Source: Hoyosella rhizosphaerae (GTDB lineage Bacteria > Actinomycetota > Actinomycetes > Mycobacteriales > Mycobacteriaceae). Taken from it: a stretch of DNA of 64,000 bases. Shown piece by piece: positions 45,241 to 55,439 of the stretch. Numbering within the stretch: position 1 is the first letter of the stretch; each line of letters opens with the position of its first letter. Location: contig NZ_BMJH01000003.1 of NCBI RefSeq assembly GCF_014643175.1, positions 248,001 to 312,000 on the forward strand, written 5' to 3'. The translations under genes were made by a program, and so were the position numbers. The notes under the pieces were generated by a model. The model saw only the letters and a program-made list of their open reading frames with translations, was not told the origin of the DNA and did no database searches.

Positions 45241-45504
45241 TTAAACCTGCGCCTGCGCGGGCACGATGTTCACTGTCTTGCGACCGCGCTTGCTGCCGAA
45301 CAGCACTGAGCCGGTGGAAAGCGCGAACAGTGTGTCGTCGCCGCCACGGCCTACGTTTTCACCTGGGTGGAAGTGGGTTCCACGCTGACGTACGAGGATT
45401 TCTCCGGCATTAACGAGTTGTCCGCCGAAACGCTTAACCCCAAGCCGCTGAGCATTGGAATCGCGCCCGTTACGGGAACTCGATGCACCCTTCTTATGTG
45501 CCAT
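45241..45504 (-). CDS. rpmA: 50S ribosomal protein L27
   Basis: The 87-aa protein begins [20 protein letters not shown], the L27 N-terminus that reaches the peptidyl-transferase centre, and has [21 protein letters not shown]. It lies 54 bp after rplU in the usual L21-L27 pair. Confidence 0.95.
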   Translation of the reverse strand: MAHKKGASSSRNGRDSNAQRLGVKRFGGQLVNAGEILVRQRGTHFHPGENVGRGGDDTLFALSTGSVLFGSKRGRKTVNIVPAQAQV

Positions 45505-45558
45505 TTGTCATTCTCCTTGAAGCCCTGAAGTCCGAAGCGTAAATCTTCGAACCGTGGA

Positions 45559-45867
45559 TTAAGAGTTGATTCCCGTAACCTTGAGCACGGTCAGCTTCTG
45601 CCGGTGCCCCTGGCGTTTGTGGTAACCAGTCTTGTTCTTGAATTTGTGAATGCGGATCTTCGGGCCCTTGGTCTGCTCGACAACTTCCCCGGTTACGGAG
45701 GCGTTTGCCAACGCAGCGGCGTCGGAGGTTACTTCTGCGCCATTGACAACGAGGGCAACAGGAAGCTCAACTGCAGTGCCCGGAGCACCCTCGATCTTCT
45801 CGACCTTCACGAGGTCACCAACAGCAACCTTGTACTGCTTGCCGCCGGTTTTGACGATCGCGTACAT
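45559..45867 (-). CDS. rplU: 50S ribosomal protein L21
   Basis: The 102-aa protein has [14 protein letters not shown] at the start and [20 protein letters not shown] near the end, diagnostic of L21. Its 150-nt leader (to the rne terminator) contains a small ACCGC-AAGT-GCGGT hairpin at 45907-45920 of uncertain meaning. Confidence 0.95.
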   Translation of the reverse strand: MYAIVKTGGKQYKVAVGDLVKVEKIEGAPGTAVELPVALVVNGAEVTSDAAALANASVTGEVVEQTKGPKIRIHKFKNKTGYHKRQGHRQKLTVLKVTGINS

Positions 45868-46020
45868 GGAGGGCTACCCCTTGCTTAATCAAACGTGTGT
45901 ACTCGCACCGCAAGTGCGGTACGACTGGTCTACTTGCTGGCTGGCCACGGCGCATGCATACCTGATGAAAGCGCAGCATAAATGGATATCGCCGGGCAGC
46001 GACTTTCCAAGGCTAGTGGA

Positions 46021-46050
46021 CCGAGGCCAGTCTGGTCAAACTGACCTCGG
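46021..46050 (-). terminator. Terminator after rne
   Basis: CCGAGGCCAG and CTGACCTCGG arms pair over 10 bp with one mismatch around a 10-nt loop, 16 bases beyond the rne stop on the minus strand. It separates rne from the rplU promoter region. Confidence 0.65.
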
Positions 46051-46066
46051 ATTCCACCGGCTCTCA

Positions 46067-49000
46067 TTACACCGACTCGGATCCCACCGGCTCAGATGCA
46101 GTTGCCGCATCGTCCACCGGCGGCCCTGCTGGACGTCCAGCAGTGCGTCGCCGACGCTGTACCGGCCGTGCGACAACAACAGCCTCCTGCGATGGCACCG
46201 CAGTGCTAGGGCCTGCCGACTCTGAGCTACCGGCTGCGGCTTCAGACTCAACTCCGACGGTGAACACTGCTTCCGTGGATGTACGTTCACTCGTCGAGCC
46301 TGCAGCGCGCCGCACGCGGCGTCGGCGTGGCAACGGCGCGGAAGCGCTGTCGGTCGGTGCTGCAACTTGTTCAGGCTCAGCAGCCTTAACGACCTCAGCA
46401 GGCTCAGCAGCCTTAGAGACCTCTGCGACATCTGGCACCGTGGCGGTTTCGGCAACCTCGACCGCATCCGGCACTGCGGGCGTTTCAGCCGATGCGGGCG
46501 TTTCAGGGGCCTCCGCTGCCTGAGCAGGGACCTCCCCTTCATCGGCGCCCTGTGTGGTCATCGCCAAAATCATCGGGTGCTTCGCGTGAATCTCAGCTTG
46601 CGCCTTCAATTCCTCCACCGGCACGGCTGGAGGAGCAATTTCGGTGGCGACTTCCTCGCTTACCTCAGGCTCTGGTTCGACGCGGACCTTAGCTCGTCTC
46701 GGACGCCGGGAACCGCCAGCACCACGATCAGGTTCTGGTTGGGTCTCGACTGGCTCGTCATGCATGATCAAGCCGCGGCCGTGGCAGTGGTCGCAGCACG
46801 TAGAGAAGGCCTCAATAAGGCCTGTCCCGATGCGCTTCCTTGTCATCTGCACAAGGCCAAGCGACGTAACCTCGGACACCTGATGACGGGTCCGGTCACG
46901 TGCCAACGCCTCCGTGAGACGCCGCAGAATGAGGTCACGGTTCTGCTCGAGAACCATGTCGATGAAGTCAATCACCACCATGCCGCCGACATCACGCAAC
47001 CGTAGTTGGCGCACGATCTCCTCAGCAGCTTCGAGGTTGTTACGGGTAACTGTCTCTTCGAGGTTGCCACCCGAACCTGTGAACTTGCCGGTGTTGACGT
47101 CGATGACGGTCATCGCTTCGGTGCGGTCGATGACCAGTGTGCCGCCTGAAGGCAGCCACACTTTTCTATCGAGTGCCTTCGCGATCTGCTCATCGATTCG
47201 GTAGTGCGCAAAGACGTCGGTGTTGCCCTCGTGCTTGCGAACACGGTCGACGAGGTCAGGCGCAACCTTGCGGACGTAACCCTCAACGGTGTTCCACACA
47301 CGATCGCCCTGTACGACGAGGCTTGCAAAATCCTCGTTGAAAAGGTCGCGGACAACCTTAACCAGTAGGTCAGGTTCCTCGTACAACGACTTCGGGGCGT
47401 TGCCCTTCTCCGATGCAACCTGCTCGGAAATTGACGCCCACAGTTTCTGTAGCCGATCAACGTCGCGACTAAGTTCGTCGGCAGCGACGCCTTCTGATGC
47501 TGTTCGGATGATGACACCCGCATCATCAGGAACGATATCGCGCAAGATGTCCTTGAGACGTTTACGCTCATTCTCTGGCAACTTCCGGCTGATCCCTGTC
47601 GAGGACCCGTCCGGGACGTAAACCAAGAAACGACCCGCCAACGAAATCTGAGTTGTCAGCCTTGCGCCCTTGTGCCCAACGGGGTCCTTGCTCACCTGGA
47701 CAAGGATCTGGTCGCCAGATTTCAGCGCCTGTTCGATCTTTCGTGAACTTCCGCCAAGTCCAGCGGCGTCCCAGTTGACCTCACCGGCATACAAGACACC
47801 ATTGCGGCCCCGACCAATGTCAACAAACGCCGCTTCCATACTTGGCAGCACGTTCTGAACACGACCGAGGTAGATGTTTCCAACAATCGACCCGGAAGAC
47901 GCACTCGTCACAAAATGCTCGACGAGCATTCCATCTTCGAGCACACCGATTTGGGTGGTAGTCCCCGACTGGTTGTTGGCACGCTTCTCACGAACAACCA
48001 TGACGCGCTCAACAGCTTCGCGGCGAGCGAGGAACTCCGCTTCCGTCAAGATCGGCGGGCGACGCCGTACTGTGTCCCGGCCATCCCGACGGCGCTGCCG
48101 CTTTGCCTCCAACCGCGTCGAGCCAGAGATACCCTGAACTTCGTCTTTGCGGGCTTTGTTTCGCGGTTCACGCTCATGGACGACTGTGTTTGGCGGATCG
48201 TCGACGACGGCTTGGCTATCAGCGTCGTCCGATCCGCCCTTCCGGCGGCGTCGACGGCGACGGCGACGTGTCGACGATGACGATTGGTCGTCGTTATCGG
48301 AGTCGTCGTCGTTGTCGGTGCTCGCCGATGTGTCGGCATCAGCATCGGTGCTGTCGTCAGCTTTGCCATCGCGATCACTTTGCTGACTACGAGTCGAGTC
48401 TGCGTCTGCAGCCTTGCTCCCCGCGTTATCGGAATCCTGGGAGGCATCGGCGGTGTCACCTTTACCAGCGTCACCTTTACCTGCGTCACCTTTACCAGCG
48501 TCACCTTTACCAGCGTCGCTTTCCGATCCCGAGTCGTCGGAACCGCCAGACTCGGGTGAACCGGCATCGCCTTTGCCGCGGCCCCGGCCACGCCTACCTC
48601 TGCGACGGCGGCGGTTTCGCTTGTTGTCGTCTGAGCCGTCGCCGTCGTCGTCCTGGTAATCGCCGTCGTCTACACCGGGCTTTTCAGCTTTCGTTGTGGC
48701 AGCGTCGGCATCAGCGTCGGCCGCTTTGCTCTTAGCGTCTGGCTTCTTAGGCTCCGACTTTTGGGCATCCGACTTCTGGACATCCGGCTTCTGAGCGTCT
48801 GGTTTCTGGGCGTCCGGCTTTTGAGCATCACTGGCCGAACCGCCGTCGTCTGCATCGCGACGCGGCTTTCGGGTACGTTTTCTCGCCTTACGTGCCTCTT
48901 CCTCAGCGTCAATCTCTGGCGGAGGCAAAAACAGGGGCGGACCGACGTCAACTGCGACATCGTCTCGCACACTTTCAGGCGCGGCCGTGCCCGCAACGGC

Positions 49001-49336
49001 CGAGAAAAGCGACGGCTCCGGTGCAGGCGCATCAACGCGCGGCGCGGCGGCGGAAGTTAAGTCGTCAGCAGTAGAGGACGGTAAATGAACAGAATCCCAG
49101 ACACGTTCCGCGACGTCACGCTCCACTGTGGAATGCGCGCTACGAAGCTCGTGCCCTTGATCCTTGAGGGTTGATAGAAGTTGCTTGCTGGTCTGTCCAA
49201 GCAGCTTTGCGAGTGCGTGGACACGCATCTTGGCGGGGAACACTGGGCGTGAGTCCTCACTGTCGGCGGACTGAGCTGCGGCTTCTCCGCTTGTGTTCAG
49301 TTGTGTTGTTGTGTCGGGCGGCGCTTTATCGGCCAC
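46067..49336 (-). CDS. rne: Ribonuclease E/G family, with IF2-like N-terminal domain
   Basis: RNase E is the main endonuclease of RNA decay and rRNA processing. The 1089-aa protein starts with an IF2-N-like helical segment (VHALAKLLGQTSKQLLSTL), then a long acidic, repetitive disordered region (about 75-370). The catalytic core follows, with the S1 domain (NIYLGRVQNVLPSMEAAFVD) and the DNase I-like part (TEAMTVIDVNTG and MVVIDFIDM, the magnesium aspartates). The CxxC zinc link is CDHC. A Pro/Glu/Ala-rich tail (about 860-1089) would bind partners. GTG start with GAGGAG upstream. Confidence 0.93.
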   Translation of the reverse strand: MADKAPPDTTTQLNTSGEAAAQSADSEDSRPVFPAKMRVHALAKLLGQTSKQLLSTLKDQGHELRSAHSTVERDVAERVWDSVHLPSSTADDLTSAAAPRVDAPAPEPSLFSAVAGTAAPESVRDDVAVDVGPPLFLPPPEIDAEEEARKARKRTRKPRRDADDGGSASDAQKPDAQKPDAQKPDVQKSDAQKSEPKKPDAKSKAADADADAATTKAEKPGVDDGDYQDDDGDGSDDNKRNRRRRRGRRGRGRGKGDAGSPESGGSDDSGSESDAGKGDAGKGDAGKGDAGKGDTADASQDSDNAGSKAADADSTRSQQSDRDGKADDSTDADADTSASTDNDDDSDNDDQSSSSTRRRRRRRRRKGGSDDADSQAVVDDPPNTVVHEREPRNKARKDEVQGISGSTRLEAKRQRRRDGRDTVRRRPPILTEAEFLARREAVERVMVVREKRANNQSGTTTQIGVLEDGMLVEHFVTSASSGSIVGNIYLGRVQNVLPSMEAAFVDIGRGRNGVLYAGEVNWDAAGLGGSSRKIEQALKSGDQILVQVSKDPVGHKGARLTTQISLAGRFLVYVPDGSSTGISRKLPENERKRLKDILRDIVPDDAGVIIRTASEGVAADELSRDVDRLQKLWASISEQVASEKGNAPKSLYEEPDLLVKVVRDLFNEDFASLVVQGDRVWNTVEGYVRKVAPDLVDRVRKHEGNTDVFAHYRIDEQIAKALDRKVWLPSGGTLVIDRTEAMTVIDVNTGKFTGSGGNLEETVTRNNLEAAEEIVRQLRLRDVGGMVVIDFIDMVLEQNRDLILRRLTEALARDRTRHQVSEVTSLGLVQMTRKRIGTGLIEAFSTCCDHCHGRGLIMHDEPVETQPEPDRGAGGSRRPRRAKVRVEPEPEVSEEVATEIAPPAVPVEELKAQAEIHAKHPMILAMTTQGADEGEVPAQAAEAPETPASAETPAVPDAVEVAETATVPDVAEVSKAAEPAEVVKAAEPEQVAAPTDSASAPLPRRRRVRRAAGSTSERTSTEAVFTVGVESEAAAGSSESAGPSTAVPSQEAVVVARPVQRRRRTAGRPAGPPVDDAATASEPVGSESV
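48456..48515. repeat. Four 15-bp tandem repeats in rne (KGDAG)
   Basis: The unit TCACCTTTACCAGCG occurs four times with one base variant. It encodes repeated Gly-Lys-Gly-Asp-Ala in the disordered region of RNase E and keeps the frame, so copy number can vary without breaking the gene. Confidence 0.85.
48753..48827. repeat. Five imperfect 15-bp tandem repeats in rne (QKPDA)
   Basis: Units like TCCGACTTTTGGGCA repeat five times with substitutions, encoding Asp-Ala-Gln-Lys-Pro/Ser repeats in the N-terminal disordered region. The divergence suggests this array is older than the neighbouring one. Confidence 0.8.
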
Positions 49337-49789
49337 TTATACTCCTCGAGCCCCCGGGCGCGTCTTACGCGGCCACACAGGGACATAAGCTTGCTCACAC
49401 CCGGTCCGGTGCGAGATCGTCGGTAGGTCTGTCTGCGGAGGCGCACCAAGAATGCTTCCCGGTGTGTCCCCACGTTGGGATTTCACATTTCGTTCGCACA
49501 GGGCATTTTCCGCAACACCAGGATGCTCATCAGCGCGTTGCGGTAGTAAATCGCCGCGCATGAAGCTACATGGCCTAGTGTGCCGAACTTGCTGTGAAAG
49601 CCCAGCAGCAGTACGCAAACACCTTCGCTGAGGCTATCGACGATCAACCTCGTCGCGCACAATGATGCGCTGCTACCCCTCCACTATCCCACACTCTGCG
49701 GCAAGAACCTTCCCAGATGAGAAAGACTCGGCGTCGCAGCGCGCTAGCACTGCTCCGCCGAGCCTTCAAATAAAACGTCGATGCTTCCG
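49337..49789. other. 453-bp gap holding rne leader and ndk terminator
   Basis: No ORF with a ribosome site or family resemblance is visible on either strand. The right end carries the ndk terminator and the left end the rne ribosome site (GAGGAG). The rne promoter and a long 5' untranslated region must lie between, and length alone suggests post-transcriptional control. Confidence 0.5.
49727..49762 (-). terminator. Terminator after ndk
   Basis: A stem of CTCGGCG/CGCCGAG with an inner GCAG/CTGC pair lies 27 bases after ndk and is followed on the minus strand by TCTTTCTC. Confidence 0.7.
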
Positions 49790-50203
49790 TTAGGGCAGGT
49801 CAGGGAACCACAACGAGATTTCTCGCGCAGCTGACTCGGTCGAGTCAGAACCGTGCACAATATTTTCCTGGACCTCCAACGCGAAATCGCCGCGTACTGA
49901 TCCTGGAGCAGCTTTCTCGACTGGGTCCGTTCCGCCGGCAATCTGACGGAAGGCAGAAACAGCGCGAGGCCCCTCCACGACAATCGCGACCACGGGGCCG
50001 GAAGTAATGAAGTCGAGGAGTGACTGGTAGAACGGCTTGCCGTTGTGCTCTGCGTAGTGCTGTGACGCAAGATCTTCTGTCACATTTTTTAGCTCTAACG
50101 CAGCCAGCTTCAATCCACGGCGTTCGATACGGACAAGGACTTCTCCGACGAGGCCACGGGCAACGCCGTCGGGTTTGACTAGTACTAAGGTGCGCTCACT
50201 CAC
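49790..50203 (-). CDS. ndk: Nucleoside diphosphate kinase
   Basis: Ndk exchanges the terminal phosphate among nucleotides. The 137-aa protein has [14 protein letters not shown] and the nucleotide site, but the usual HGSDS motif reads [11 protein letters not shown] with the conserved His near residue 117. It is the last gene of the valS-folC-DUF4233-ndk group, which is conserved in actinobacteria. Confidence 0.95.
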   Translation of the reverse strand: MSERTLVLVKPDGVARGLVGEVLVRIERRGLKLAALELKNVTEDLASQHYAEHNGKPFYQSLLDFITSGPVVAIVVEGPRAVSAFRQIAGGTDPVEKAAPGSVRGDFALEVQENIVHGSDSTESAAREISLWFPDLP

Positions 50204-50257
50204 GCGCCTAGCCTAACTGGCAGATCTCATTCCCGTGTGTGCGGGACTGGGTTTAGT

Positions 50258-50692
50258 TCAATTCTGTTCGCCACTGTCGTCAGGAACCGACGATATTTGT
50301 TGACTCGGCAATATTCCTTGGTCAAGGCGTCGAGCGATATCCCGCCGAAGGTAGAGAATGTACGCCCACACAGAAGCAAAAATAAGACCAAGCACCCCGA
50401 GCGTGATGTTGATGACGAAGGTCCCGATCATCAAGACCTGAAGTGCGAGGTCGAACTTCAATGCCCATGGCCGACGTTGCAAACCTGAACCAACAATCAT
50501 CAGCGCCGCGAGTCCGATGATGTAGCCGCCGGAAACCCATGTCACTCCATCGCCGACGCGCCACACCACTGGCAAAGCGAGCAGAACGACTATGGCTTGC
50601 AGGATCAATGTTCCAGCCATGACGCCCCGCAGACCTTTCCACGGGTCAGGTGCAGGTTGTTGCTCGGCTTCGGGTGCTAAATCATTGCTCAC
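50258..50692 (-). CDS. DUF4233 membrane protein
   Basis: The 144-aa protein has four transmembrane segments (GVMAGTLILQAIVVLLALPVV, YIIGLAALMIVG, LALQVLMIGTFVINI, LGVLGLIFASVWAYILYL) and the PWKGLRG start typical of this actinobacterial family found between folC and ndk. The start overlaps folC by 4 bp (ATGA). Function is unknown; the conserved location suggests a link with folate or nucleotide metabolism. Confidence 0.85.
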   Translation of the reverse strand: MSNDLAPEAEQQPAPDPWKGLRGVMAGTLILQAIVVLLALPVVWRVGDGVTWVSGGYIIGLAALMIVGSGLQRRPWALKFDLALQVLMIGTFVINITLGVLGLIFASVWAYILYLRRDIARRLDQGILPSQQISSVPDDSGEQN

Positions 50693-52185
50693 GAAGGCTC
50701 CTTTCCGAACATGCTTCGGGCGTTACCTGCGGTGACAACCGATCCCGTGATCACGATGCCAGCTCCAGAAATACGGTCGGGCGATGATTCAGTATCTTCC
50801 GCACGGACGACTGCCAACTCGATGGCGTCACTCAGGTTCGGTGCGACGAGCACGCGATCTTCGCCAAATCGCGGTCGCGCATACTCGGCAAGCTCCTCTG
50901 GCGGCATCGCACGGGGCGACCCGTTTGAGGTGACGATGATTTCGTCGAACACTGTCTCGAGAGCGTCCAGAATGCCCATGACGTCTTTGTCGGCCATCAC
51001 CGACACCACACCGATGAGGCGACGGAAATCGAACTCATCTTGCAGCGTCCGAGCGAGGGCCTGGGCGCCATGTGGATTATGTGCGGCATCAAGAAACACT
51101 GTTGGTGCCGCCCGGACACGTTCCATGCGTCCAGGGCTGGTCACCGAGGCAAAGGCGTCGCGCACGGAATCAATGTCGAGACGTCGGTCCTTGCCCGCGC
51201 CAAAAAATGCTTCCACCGAAGCCAGCGCCAGGGAGGCATTTTTTGCTTGGTGCTCTCCGTGCAGTGGCAGGAAGATGTCTTCGTACACCCCACCGAGTCC
51301 CTGCAGCGTGAGTTGCTGTCCTCCCACCGCGATCTTCCGTTCGAGGACGAGGAATTCGCTGCCAGCCCGTGCCACGGAAGCATCGGCATCAACGGCTTGC
51401 TTCAGTAGGACGTCCATAGCTTCGGGATGCTGCTCGGCAATCACCGCGACAGTGTCGGTGGGGATAAGCTTCTCCGGCGCTCTCTTGATGATGCCGGCCT
51501 TCTCCGAAGCGATCGCAGTTAGCGTGCTGCCCAAGTACTCGGTGTGATCGGTGCTGATTGGGGTTATTACCGCCACATCGCCCGTGATGACGTTGGTGGC
51601 GTCCCACGTGCCACCCAGGCCAACTTCAATCACACCAACGTCGACGGGTGCGTCAGCAAACACAGTGAAAGCCATAGCTACGAGCACTTCAAACTTGCTC
51701 ATCCTAGGACCACCCGCCGCCACCGACTTTTCGTCAATCATGGCGATGTACGGCTCTAGTTCGCGGTAGGTGTCGATGTAGGTACGCGGACTAATGGGTG
51801 CGTTATCGACGCTGATGCGTTCCGTCGCCGCCTGCAGGTGCGGGCTCGTTGTCCGTCCCGTCCGTTGGCCCATTCTCGTCAAAAGCGCGTCAATCATCCG
51901 CGAGACGGATGTTTTTCCATTAGTCCCGGCAATGTGAATCGACGGGAACGATGAATGGGGCTCACCGAGAACGTCCAGGAGCAACGAAATGCGCGTCAAG
52001 CTTGGTTCGATCTTGGTTTCCGGCCAACGCTGATCAAGTTCGGCTTCCACCTCAGCCAGTTCAGCGAGATCCTCAGCAGACGGCAGAACCACGATCGGTT
52101 CATCTGGATCATGAGTGGCCTCATCGTCTCCAGTGACCCCGAGCGCCTTGAGGATGTCGGGTCCATCCATGTCATCAATATTCAT
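50689..52185 (-). CDS. folC: Folylpolyglutamate synthase / dihydrofolate synthase
   Basis: FolC adds glutamate to folates. The 498-aa Mur-ligase-like protein has the P-loop in HIAGTNGKTSVSRMID near residue 88, SPHLQAATERI, EVGLGGTWDATN near 190 and DAAHNPHGAQAL near 370. The N-terminal extension of about 55 acidic residues is not part of the core. It follows valS by 13 bp and overlaps DUF4233. Confidence 0.94.
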   Translation of the reverse strand: MNIDDMDGPDILKALGVTGDDEATHDPDEPIVVLPSAEDLAELAEVEAELDQRWPETKIEPSLTRISLLLDVLGEPHSSFPSIHIAGTNGKTSVSRMIDALLTRMGQRTGRTTSPHLQAATERISVDNAPISPRTYIDTYRELEPYIAMIDEKSVAAGGPRMSKFEVLVAMAFTVFADAPVDVGVIEVGLGGTWDATNVITGDVAVITPISTDHTEYLGSTLTAIASEKAGIIKRAPEKLIPTDTVAVIAEQHPEAMDVLLKQAVDADASVARAGSEFLVLERKIAVGGQQLTLQGLGGVYEDIFLPLHGEHQAKNASLALASVEAFFGAGKDRRLDIDSVRDAFASVTSPGRMERVRAAPTVFLDAAHNPHGAQALARTLQDEFDFRRLIGVVSVMADKDVMGILDALETVFDEIIVTSNGSPRAMPPEELAEYARPRFGEDRVLVAPNLSDAIELAVVRAEDTESSPDRISGAGIVITGSVVTAGNARSMFGKEPS

Positions 52186-52198
52186 TTACGCTCCGGAT

Positions 52199-54892
52199 TC
52201 ATTGCGCACCAAGTGCGGCGAGACGGTCGCCAATGCGCTTCACTTCTTCGTGAGCGATTTGTTGACGTTGTTTTATTTTGTCCACCACATGGTCCGGGGC
52301 TTTGGCAAGGAATGCTTCGTTGCCCAGCTTCGCTGACGTCGTAGTAAGTTCTTTTTCGGCCGCTGCGAGGTCTTTCGCTAGACGTCGTTTTTCGGCCTCG
52401 ATATCCACTGTGCCAGACGTATCGACTTCCACCTGCAACGTCGTGAGGCTGGTGCGGACTTCAATAGCCGCGCTGGAAGTGAAGTCGGGTTCCGCTGACG
52501 TCAACCGAGCGAGGTTCAACAGATAAGGCTCTAGAGTTGCGAGATCAGCAGCATCGAGCCCGACGATGCGGACGGGCACCTTTTGATTCGGCCTAAGCCC
52601 CTGATCAGAGCGGAATCGGCGAATCTCAGTCACGAGGTGCTGGAAGTCCGCGATCCGTCGTGACGCCACGGTGTCGCCTGGGACACTCAGCCCGGTTGGC
52701 CAGTCCGCAATAACCACAGATTCTTTGCCCGTCAGTTTTGTCCACAGAGTTTCTGTGACAAACGGAATGACGGGGTGGAGAACGCGCAATAGGGTGTCAA
52801 GCACCGTACCGACGACAATCCTGGTGTTTTGCGCGGTCTTTTCGTCACTGAATTGGACCTTAGCGAGTTCGATGTACCAGTCGCAGAACTCATCCCATGT
52901 GAAGTGATACAACGCTTCACAGGCCTTGCCAAACTCGTACCGCTCAAAGGCTGCGTCCACATCGTTGCGAACCTGTTCGAGTCGGTCCAAAATCCAACGG
53001 TCAGCATCGGTCAGCTCATCGACGGGTGGAACTTCGCCCGAGATCGCACCGTTCATCAGAGCGAAACGAGTCGCGTTGAACAGTTTGGTTGCGAAGCTAC
53101 GGGCTGCCTTAGCTAGGTCCTCACCGACCGGCAAATCTGCTCCGGGATTTGCGCCGCGCGCGAGTGTGAAGCGCAACGCATCTGCACCGAATCGATCAAC
53201 CCAATCGAGTGGATCAATTCCATTGCCCTTGGATTTGGACATTTTTCTACCGAACTCGTCGCGAACCAGCCCGTGTAGAAATACGTCGTGGAACGGCACC
53301 TTGCCCAGGGCGGAATCGCCACCAGCGGGATTGGACGCACTATCTTCGGCCACAAAACGACCGAACATCATCATCCGGGCGACCCAGAAGAACAAAATGT
53401 CGTAACCGGTCACAAGAACACTGGTTGGGTAAAACTTGTCGAGTTCATCGGTCTTGTCAGGCCAACCCATTGTCGAAAACGGCCACAGTCCCGACGAGAA
53501 CCACGTATCGAGCACATCAGGGTCCTGCACATAGCCATCTGGAGCTGACTCATCCGGCCCAACACAGACGACTTCGCCCTCAGGTCCGTACCAGATTGGA
53601 ATCCGGTGTCCCCACCACAATTGGCGTGAAATACACCAGTCGTGCATATCGTCAACCCACGCAAACCAGCGAGGTTCAAGACTCTTGGGGTGGATGACGG
53701 TGTCGCCATTGCGCACAGCATCACCAGCCATCGCGGCAAGGGTCTCAACTTTGACCCACCACTGCTTCGACAGTCGTGGCTCAATCACTTCTCCACTGCG
53801 CTCGGAATGGCCCACGCTGTGGACGTAGGGTCGTTTCTCGGCAACCACACGACCCTCACGTGCTAGGCGCTCGCGAATCTTGGTGCGCGCTTCGAAACGG
53901 TCCATCCCATCAAATTCAGTGCCCGTACCTGCGATGCGTGCACGCTCGTCCATAATCGTTGGCATCGGCAGGTTGTGGCGGAGGCCGATTTCAAAGTCGT
54001 TCGGGTCATGCGCCGACGTGATCTTGACGGCCCCGGAACCGAAGGACGGATCAACATAGTCGTCAGCCACGATGGGGATCTGGCGCTCCGTGATCGGGTG
54101 GAGCAGCGTGGTCCCGATCAGGTGTTGATACCTCTCGTCTTCGGGATGCACAGCAACCGCGGTATCCCCGAGCATTGTTTCCACACGAGTTGTGGCAACG
54201 ATGACGTGCGGTTCGTCGTCGTTGAGGGAGCCGTAGCGCAGCGAGATTAGTTCGCCATCTACTTCTTCGTGTTTAACCTCAATATCCGAGATCGCGGTCT
54301 GTAGAACGGGCGACCAGTTAACGAGGCGCTCAGCGCGGTAGATCAGACCAGCGTCATAGAGGTTCTTAAAGATTGTGTGGACTGCACGTGACAGACCGTC
54401 ATCGAGCGTGAAGCGCTCACGACTCCAGTCCACCCCGTCCCCAATGCGGCGCATCTGTTCCATGATGGAACCGCCCGATTCGGCCTTCCATTTCCACACC
54501 CGCTCAATGAATGCTTCGCGCCCCATGTCGCGCCTACTGCCACCTTCGGCGTCGAGTTGCTTCTCGACGACCATCTGCGTTGCGATACCCGCGTGGTCCA
54601 TACCGGGGAGCCACAGCACTTCGAAGCCCTGCATCCGCTTGCGTCGGCACAAAATGTCCATGAGCGTGTGGTCAAGCGCATGCCCCATATGCAAGCTGCC
54701 GGTGACATTGGGTGGCGGCAAAACAATCGAATAACCAGGCTTATCGCTCTTAGGGTCCGCCGTGAAATAGCCGGCGTCGACCCACCGTTGGTACAGCTCT
54801 GCCTCAACACTCTGCGGCTCCCACGACTTTGGAAGCTCATCGGCTGGCACTGGCTCGGAGGATGCTGTGGGATCTGGCGCTGCACTGGTCAC
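52199..54892 (-). CDS. valS: Valyl-tRNA synthetase
   Basis: This 897-aa class I enzyme has [17 protein letters not shown] (the HIGH-type motif at 68-71) and [12 protein letters not shown] near residue 555. The CP1 editing domain lies between them, and a C-terminal coiled-coil arm contains [19 protein letters not shown]. It has the normal length for actinobacteria. GTG start; first of the valS-folC-DUF4233-ndk group. Confidence 0.96.
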   Translation of the reverse strand: MTSAAPDPTASSEPVPADELPKSWEPQSVEAELYQRWVDAGYFTADPKSDKPGYSIVLPPPNVTGSLHMGHALDHTLMDILCRRKRMQGFEVLWLPGMDHAGIATQMVVEKQLDAEGGSRRDMGREAFIERVWKWKAESGGSIMEQMRRIGDGVDWSRERFTLDDGLSRAVHTIFKNLYDAGLIYRAERLVNWSPVLQTAISDIEVKHEEVDGELISLRYGSLNDDEPHVIVATTRVETMLGDTAVAVHPEDERYQHLIGTTLLHPITERQIPIVADDYVDPSFGSGAVKITSAHDPNDFEIGLRHNLPMPTIMDERARIAGTGTEFDGMDRFEARTKIRERLAREGRVVAEKRPYVHSVGHSERSGEVIEPRLSKQWWVKVETLAAMAGDAVRNGDTVIHPKSLEPRWFAWVDDMHDWCISRQLWWGHRIPIWYGPEGEVVCVGPDESAPDGYVQDPDVLDTWFSSGLWPFSTMGWPDKTDELDKFYPTSVLVTGYDILFFWVARMMMFGRFVAEDSASNPAGGDSALGKVPFHDVFLHGLVRDEFGRKMSKSKGNGIDPLDWVDRFGADALRFTLARGANPGADLPVGEDLAKAARSFATKLFNATRFALMNGAISGEVPPVDELTDADRWILDRLEQVRNDVDAAFERYEFGKACEALYHFTWDEFCDWYIELAKVQFSDEKTAQNTRIVVGTVLDTLLRVLHPVIPFVTETLWTKLTGKESVVIADWPTGLSVPGDTVASRRIADFQHLVTEIRRFRSDQGLRPNQKVPVRIVGLDAADLATLEPYLLNLARLTSAEPDFTSSAAIEVRTSLTTLQVEVDTSGTVDIEAEKRRLAKDLAAAEKELTTTSAKLGNEAFLAKAPDHVVDKIKQRQQIAHEEVKRIGDRLAALGAQ

Positions 54893-55007
54893 CCCGCGAT
54901 TCTAGGGAACATGTCCCTTCACCGTCACATCTGGTTCGTTTGCGCCTCACTAGCGACGCTGCACGATCGCCGTCGCACCCTGCTCTGCCAACTCCAAAAA
55001 TGTCTAC

Positions 55008-55013
55008 TACGCT
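55008..55013 (+). promoter_or_regulatory. -10 element, leaderless promoter of the 116-aa membrane protein
   Basis: TACGCT lies 7 nt upstream of the ATG at 55021 and no ribosome site is present. Transcription should start on the ATG. Confidence 0.45.
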
Positions 55014-55020
55014 GTGTCGT

Positions 55021-55371
55021 ATGGACATCGTAATTGGCTTAATTCTCGCCCTACACATCCTCGGCGTTGTCGCACTGCTCGGCGGCGTTCTATACCAAAT
55101 GAAGGCAATGAAGGCTGGTGAAGCCAAGTTCATACCCGGCATGCTTCATGGCGCATTCACCATGCTCATCACCGGTATCTTGCTCGTCGGATTAAACGAA
55201 ATGGCCGACTACGACCTCAACCACATCAAGATCGGTGTCAAAACACTCGTCCTGCTAGTCATCACCGCCCTCGTCTACATCAACCGCGACGCACCAAAGG
55301 TGTCCAACGCAATCTTCGGTGCAGTCGGCGGACTTACGGTGGTGAATATTCTTCTTGCCACCATGTGGTGA
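55021..55371 (+). CDS. Small four-helix membrane protein
   Basis: The 116-aa protein has four hydrophobic segments (VIGLILALHILGVVALLGGVL, AFTMLITGILLVGL, VKTLVLLVITALVYI, AVGGLTVVNILLATMW). ALHILGVVALLGGV has a His in a helix and resembles small integral proteins common in this order. No domain name is recognised. The ATG follows a -10 box at leaderless spacing. The long upstream frame is not coding. Confidence 0.7.
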   Translation: MDIVIGLILALHILGVVALLGGVLYQMKAMKAGEAKFIPGMLHGAFTMLITGILLVGLNEMADYDLNHIKIGVKTLVLLVITALVYINRDAPKVSNAIFGAVGGLTVVNILLATMW

Positions 55372-55439
55372 CTCTGACGCTGTCACTCGCATCGAAAACT
55401 ATGATCGAGTGACAGCCCACAGAATCCGGAGGCAACACC

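Noticed and set aside
45907-45920. L21 leader hairpin before rplU
   Set aside because: Only a 5-bp stem is seen, far too little to claim a known ribosomal leader motif.
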